In this document: piece by piece, positions 5,249-7,639 of the stretch
How the letters are laid out: the number at the start of each line of letters is the position of its first letter
Numbering within the stretch: the first letter of the stretch is position 1
Assembly: GCA_045617225.1 (NCBI GenBank)
Contig: JAZLIC010000120.1
Coordinates: forward strand, 1 to 7,639
Direction of reading: 5' to 3'
DNA length: 7,639 bases
DNA from: JAZLIC01 sp045617225
GTDB lineage: Bacteria > Bacillota > Clostridia > Monoglobales > Monoglobaceae
Position numbers and translations under genes: made by a program
Notes under the pieces: generated by a model
The model's input: the letters and a program-made list of their open reading frames with translations, nothing else
Database searches by the model: none
What the model was told of the DNA's origin: nothing

Positions 5249-6853
5249 ATGAAAATAGGCGAAAAGATTTCAAAGCTCAGGATAGATGCAGGACTTTCCC
5301 AGGAACAGTTAGCCGAAAAGTTAGACGTTTCAAGACAATCTATTTCAAAATGGGAAATGGACCAGGCGCTTCCGCAGATTGACAAAGTGTTACAGATTTG
5401 TGAGCTTTTCAACATTTCCGCAGACCAACTGATCAGAGATAAAATAGAAATCAAAACCAATCTTACAAAAAAGAATAAATATTTCGGAACAGACGGTTTC
5501 CGCGGCGAAGCAAATATGAACCTTACATCAATGCACGCCTATAAGGTAGGCAGATTTTTGGGTTGGTACTACTCCTCTATCTCCGAAAAAACCGGCTATC
5601 GTCCGAAAATAGTCATCGGTAAAGACACACGCCGTTCAAGCTATATGCTTGAATATTCAATCGTGGCAGGTCTTACCGCCTCCGGCGCAGATGCGTATAT
5701 GCTCCACGTTACCACCACCCCAAGCGTATCATATGTTACACGTCAGGATGAATTTGACTGCGGTATTATGATTACCGCATCACATAACCCATACTATGAC
5801 AACGGTATAAAGGTCATCAATCGCTATGGCGAAAAATTAGACGACAGTACCACCGCATTGATTGAAGCGTATATTGACGGCGATATGGCCGCTATCGGTA
5901 TTACAGAGCCGGACATTCCGCTTGCACAAAAAGGCAGGATAGGACAGATTATTGACTATGTTTCAGGCAGAAACAGATATGTTGGTTATCTTATATCTCT
6001 TGCCTCTAATTCTTATAAGAAACTTAAAATCGGTCTTGACTGTGCAAACGGCGCTTCCTGGATGATTGCAAAATCGGTATTTGGTGCACTCGGTGCCGAA
6101 ACCGTTATTATCGGCAACGAGCCTGACGGTCTTAACATCAACTTAGATTGCGGCTCTACGCATATAGAGAATCTTTGTAATTTAGTCCGCGAGCAACACC
6201 TTGATGTAGGCTTTGCTTTTGACGGTGACTGTGACAGATGTATTGCAGTAGACGGAAACGGAAATATTATTGACGGTGACGCTATTATGTATATCCTCGG
6301 TTTGCGTCTTAAAGCAAGAGGTATGCTTAATCAGAATACGGTTGTTGCAACCATTATGTCAAACAGCGGTTTTGTAAACAGTCTTAAAGAAGTCGGCATA
6401 GAGTGTGCACAGACAAAAGTCGGCGACAGATTTGTATATGAATGTATGCAACAAAACAATTTCAGCATCGGCGGTGAGCAATCAGGTCATATTATACTTA
6501 AAAAGTATGCTACCACCGGCGACGGACTTCTTACTGCAATTATGGTGTGTGAGGAAATCTGCGATTCCAAGACTCCTCTTGCAGAGCTTGCAAAAGGGAT
6601 TAAACTTTATCCGCAGTATATGAAGAATGTGCGTGTTAAAGATAAAACCGCTGTACTAAAAGATGCAAATGTGCAGAACGAGCTTAAGGAAGTTGATAAA
6701 CTCATTGGCGGAAAGGGACGCACTCTCCTGCGTGAAAGCGGTACCGAGCCCGTAATACGTGTTATGATTGAGTGCGAAAGCGAAAAGCTCTGCAAAGAGT
6801 ATGCAGAACGCATTGTAGATGTTATCTTAAAGGGAGGTCACGGCGTTGAGTAA
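5249..6853 (+). CDS. glmM: XRE helix-turn-helix domain fused to phosphoglucosamine mutase (GlmM)
   Basis: The 534-residue protein joins a DNA-binding domain to a complete GlmM, which interconverts glucosamine-6-phosphate and glucosamine-1-phosphate for UDP-GlcNAc and peptidoglycan synthesis. Residues 3-64 are an XRE/Cro HTH_3 domain with LSQEQLAEKLDVSRQSISKWE at 16-36. After a linker of about 12 lysine-rich residues the enzyme begins at KYFGTDGFRG (77-86), normally the extreme N-terminus of GlmM. The phosphoserine loop is TASHNP (S178), the Mg2+ loop is DGDCDR (D325, D327, D329), the sugar loop is GGEQSGH (408-414) and the phosphate loop is RESGTEP (495-501). The GEQSGH and SGTEPVIRVM forms favour GlmM over phosphoglucomutase or phosphomannomutase. 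GlmM is usually about 450 residues; the extra 76 or so are the HTH. The frame is continuous, and no ATG, GTG or TTG occurs between the domains, so a separate enzyme start is not available. The ATG has GAGGTG at 5238-5243. Self-regulation is inferred, not shown. Confidence 0.93.
   Translation: MKIGEKISKLRIDAGLSQEQLAEKLDVSRQSISKWEMDQALPQIDKVLQICELFNISADQLIRDKIEIKTNLTKKNKYFGTDGFRGEANMNLTSMHAYKVGRFLGWYYSSISEKTGYRPKIVIGKDTRRSSYMLEYSIVAGLTASGADAYMLHVTTTPSVSYVTRQDEFDCGIMITASHNPYYDNGIKVINRYGEKLDDSTTALIEAYIDGDMAAIGITEPDIPLAQKGRIGQIIDYVSGRNRYVGYLISLASNSYKKLKIGLDCANGASWMIAKSVFGALGAETVIIGNEPDGLNINLDCGSTHIENLCNLVREQHLDVGFAFDGDCDRCIAVDGNGNIIDGDAIMYILGLRLKARGMLNQNTVVATIMSNSGFVNSLKEVGIECAQTKVGDRFVYECMQQNNFSIGGEQSGHIILKKYATTGDGLLTAIMVCEEICDSKTPLAELAKGIKLYPQYMKNVRVKDKTAVLKDANVQNELKEVDKLIGGKGRTLLRESGTEPVIRVMIECESEKLCKEYAERIVDVILKGGHGVE
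6832..6838 (+). promoter_or_regulatory. Ribosome binding site supporting a TTG start
   Basis: GGGAGGT inside the last codons of the HTH-GlmM gene lies seven bases before TTG 6846-6848. The strong site justifies the non-ATG start of the downstream gene and points to translational coupling. Confidence 0.8.
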
Positions 6854-7508
6854 ATCCGTAAAGACAAGTGAGCTTTTTGATTGCAACACCCCTTATTTAA
6901 AGGAAGTATTTGAAAGTTCCGAATATCCGTGGGAGATACTGCCGCAGATAAAGAGCCTTGCACAGAAAATTATAAGTGACGGTCTTGACGGTTATACCCT
7001 GCTTAAACCTGATGTGCTTGTAGGCGAAGATGTGAAAATCTACCCTACTGCAACCATTGAAGGCCCTTGCATTATCGGCTCCGGCACAGAAGTTCGTCCG
7101 GGCGCATTCATCAGGGGCAATGTCATAATCGGCAAAAACTGCGTTATCGGCAACTCCTCGGAATATAAAAATTGCATATTGCTTGACAATGTTCAAACAC
7201 CGCACTACAACTATATCGGCGACTCTATTTTGGGTAACAAGTCCCACACGGGGGCAGGTACTGTGTGTTCTAATCTTAAAACCGACGGAAAGCCTGTTGT
7301 TGTGCACGGTGATGTTGATTACGAAACAAATTTGCGTAAGGTCGGCGCTATACTTGCCGATGGTGCAGATGTGGGTTGCGGTTGTGTTTTAAACCCCGGA
7401 ACTGTAATTGGCAAAAACACCTCTGTTTACCCATTAACCGCAGTTCGTGGCGTTATTGAGGATAATTCCATCGTCAAGGCAATGGGGAATATAGTAAAGA
7501 GAAAGTAA
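6846..7508 (+). CDS. Left-handed beta-helix acyltransferase, GlmU C-terminal-like, lacking uridylyltransferase domain
   Basis: The 220-residue protein is mostly hexapeptide repeats (about residues 55-210), the left-handed beta-helix of trimeric acyltransferases. It resembles the acetyltransferase half of GlmU, which makes GlcNAc-1-P from GlcN-1-P and acetyl-CoA. Matching landmarks are VRPGAFIRG (83-91), EYKNC with K108, PHYNYIGDSILG with H120 (aligned by eye to the GlmU catalytic histidine) and GAGTVCSNLKTDGK with N143. The first 50 or so residues carry YPWEILPQIKSLA, a helical cap seen in short clostridial proteins often labelled UDP-GlcNAc pyrophosphorylase. The nucleotidyltransferase domain with its GXGTRM-type loop is absent, so it cannot by itself form UDP-GlcNAc. 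Start TTG 6846-6848 has GGGAGGT at 6832-6838, and the gene overlaps HTH-GlmM by 8 bases in another frame. Its substrate would then be the product of the upstream enzyme. Another acyl-acceptor sugar phosphate is possible. Confidence 0.87.
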   Translation: MSKSVKTSELFDCNTPYLKEVFESSEYPWEILPQIKSLAQKIISDGLDGYTLLKPDVLVGEDVKIYPTATIEGPCIIGSGTEVRPGAFIRGNVIIGKNCVIGNSSEYKNCILLDNVQTPHYNYIGDSILGNKSHTGAGTVCSNLKTDGKPVVVHGDVDYETNLRKVGAILADGADVGCGCVLNPGTVIGKNTSVYPLTAVRGVIEDNSIVKAMGNIVKRK

Positions 7509-7509
7509 A

Positions 7510-7523
7510 CCCGTAAATACGGG
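7510..7523 (+). terminator. Small hairpin just after the acyltransferase gene, doubtful terminator
   Basis: CCCGT (7510-7514) and ACGGG (7519-7523) form a perfect 5-bp GC-rich stem with an AAAT loop, starting two bases past the stop codon. An A run rather than a T run follows, so it is not a standard intrinsic terminator. It could protect the transcript's 3' end or be part of a Rho-dependent end. Confidence 0.25.
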
Positions 7524-7560
7524 GATGTTAAAAAAGTCCAGAGCGCTAAAAGACAGAAAA

Positions 7561-7617
7561 GACAAATATAAACATTGTGAAAAGATATAAATATGTTTTT
7601 ATATAATAAAATTTGTC
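7561..7617. repeat. Nested inverted repeats in the gene-free right end
   Basis: GACAAAT (7561-7567) and ATTTGTC (7611-7617) are perfect reverse complements. Inside them AAACAT (7570-7575) pairs with ATGTTT (7593-7598). A TATAAT at 7602-7607 lies within, but no -35 box stands at the proper distance. The stretch is very AT-rich, so the repeats may be fortuitous. A direct repeat AAAAGACA occurs just before at 7548-7555 and 7557-7564. No gene is seen from 7509 to the window end. Confidence 0.25.
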
Positions 7618-7622
7618 GAAAA

Positions 7623-7639
7623 ATCTAATAGTATTAGAT
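7623..7639. repeat. Perfect 17-base palindrome at the window edge, candidate operator
   Basis: ATCTAATA (7623-7630), a central G (7631) and TATTAGAT (7632-7639) form a perfect 8-1-8 inverted repeat that reaches the last base of the window and may extend beyond it. The shape resembles operator sites of dimeric regulators, placed 15 bases after a TATAAT (7602-7607). It does not match the PerR or Fur consensus as I know them. Whether a gene follows cannot be seen. Confidence 0.4.

Noticed and set aside
5068..5460. Minus-strand open frame of 130 residues across the HTH-GlmM promoter and HTH coding region
   Set aside because: It runs antisense over a strong promoter and a clear HTH domain. Its serine-rich composition is that of a shadow frame.
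6897..7307. Minus-strand open frame of 136 residues opposite the acyltransferase gene
   Set aside because: Hexapeptide-repeat genes often leave the opposite strand open. The plus-strand frame has the real family motifs and a ribosome binding site.
7509..7639. Small RNA or small gene at the right end
   Set aside because: No open frame with a ribosome binding site, no convincing promoter-terminator pair and no tRNA-like fold was seen.

Overview
The window looks like a chromosomal segment of a low-to-moderate-GC Firmicute, most likely a gut-type clostridium. The support is AT-rich intergenic DNA with sigma-A type promoters, GGAGG-type ribosome binding sites, the DUF512 radical-SAM gene directly upstream of der, and an XRE helix-turn-helix of clostridial type. 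No rRNA, tRNA, CRISPR array, transposase or integrase was seen. The seven genes are intact except der, which runs off the left edge.

Left part (1-4124), all on the minus strand and read right to left. A four-helix membrane protein of unknown function (3616-4077) has its own promoter. It is followed by a DUF4234 small membrane protein (3199-3540) and a GT4-family glycosyltransferase (2096-3184), an evident two-gene operon ended by a good intrinsic terminator (2056-2082). A separate promoter (1997-2025) then drives a PDZ/radical-SAM DUF512 protein (691-1962) and the ribosome-assembly GTPase Der (1-678, N-terminal half only). These two genes are 12 bases apart.

Right part (4187-7508), all on the plus strand. 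A HAD-IIA (NagD-like) phosphatase (4257-5030) has a near-consensus promoter. Next is a two-gene operon with its own strong promoter. Its first gene encodes an unusual single polypeptide in which an XRE/Cro-type DNA-binding domain is fused to a complete phosphoglucosamine mutase (5249-6853). The second gene, which overlaps it by 8 bases and starts with TTG, encodes a left-handed beta-helix protein resembling the acetyltransferase half of GlmU but lacking the uridylyltransferase half (6846-7508). Together they could carry out GlcN-6-P to GlcN-1-P to GlcNAc-1-P, the amino-sugar supply line for peptidoglycan. The final 131 bases hold no gene but end in a perfect 17-base palindrome.

The most interesting element is the DNA-binding/GlmM fusion. 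Several GTTGC/GCAAC half-sites sit just upstream of and against the -35 box of its promoter, which suggests an enzyme that may regulate its own operon. The regulatory role is inference; the fusion, the intact catalytic motifs and the half-sites are read directly from the sequence.
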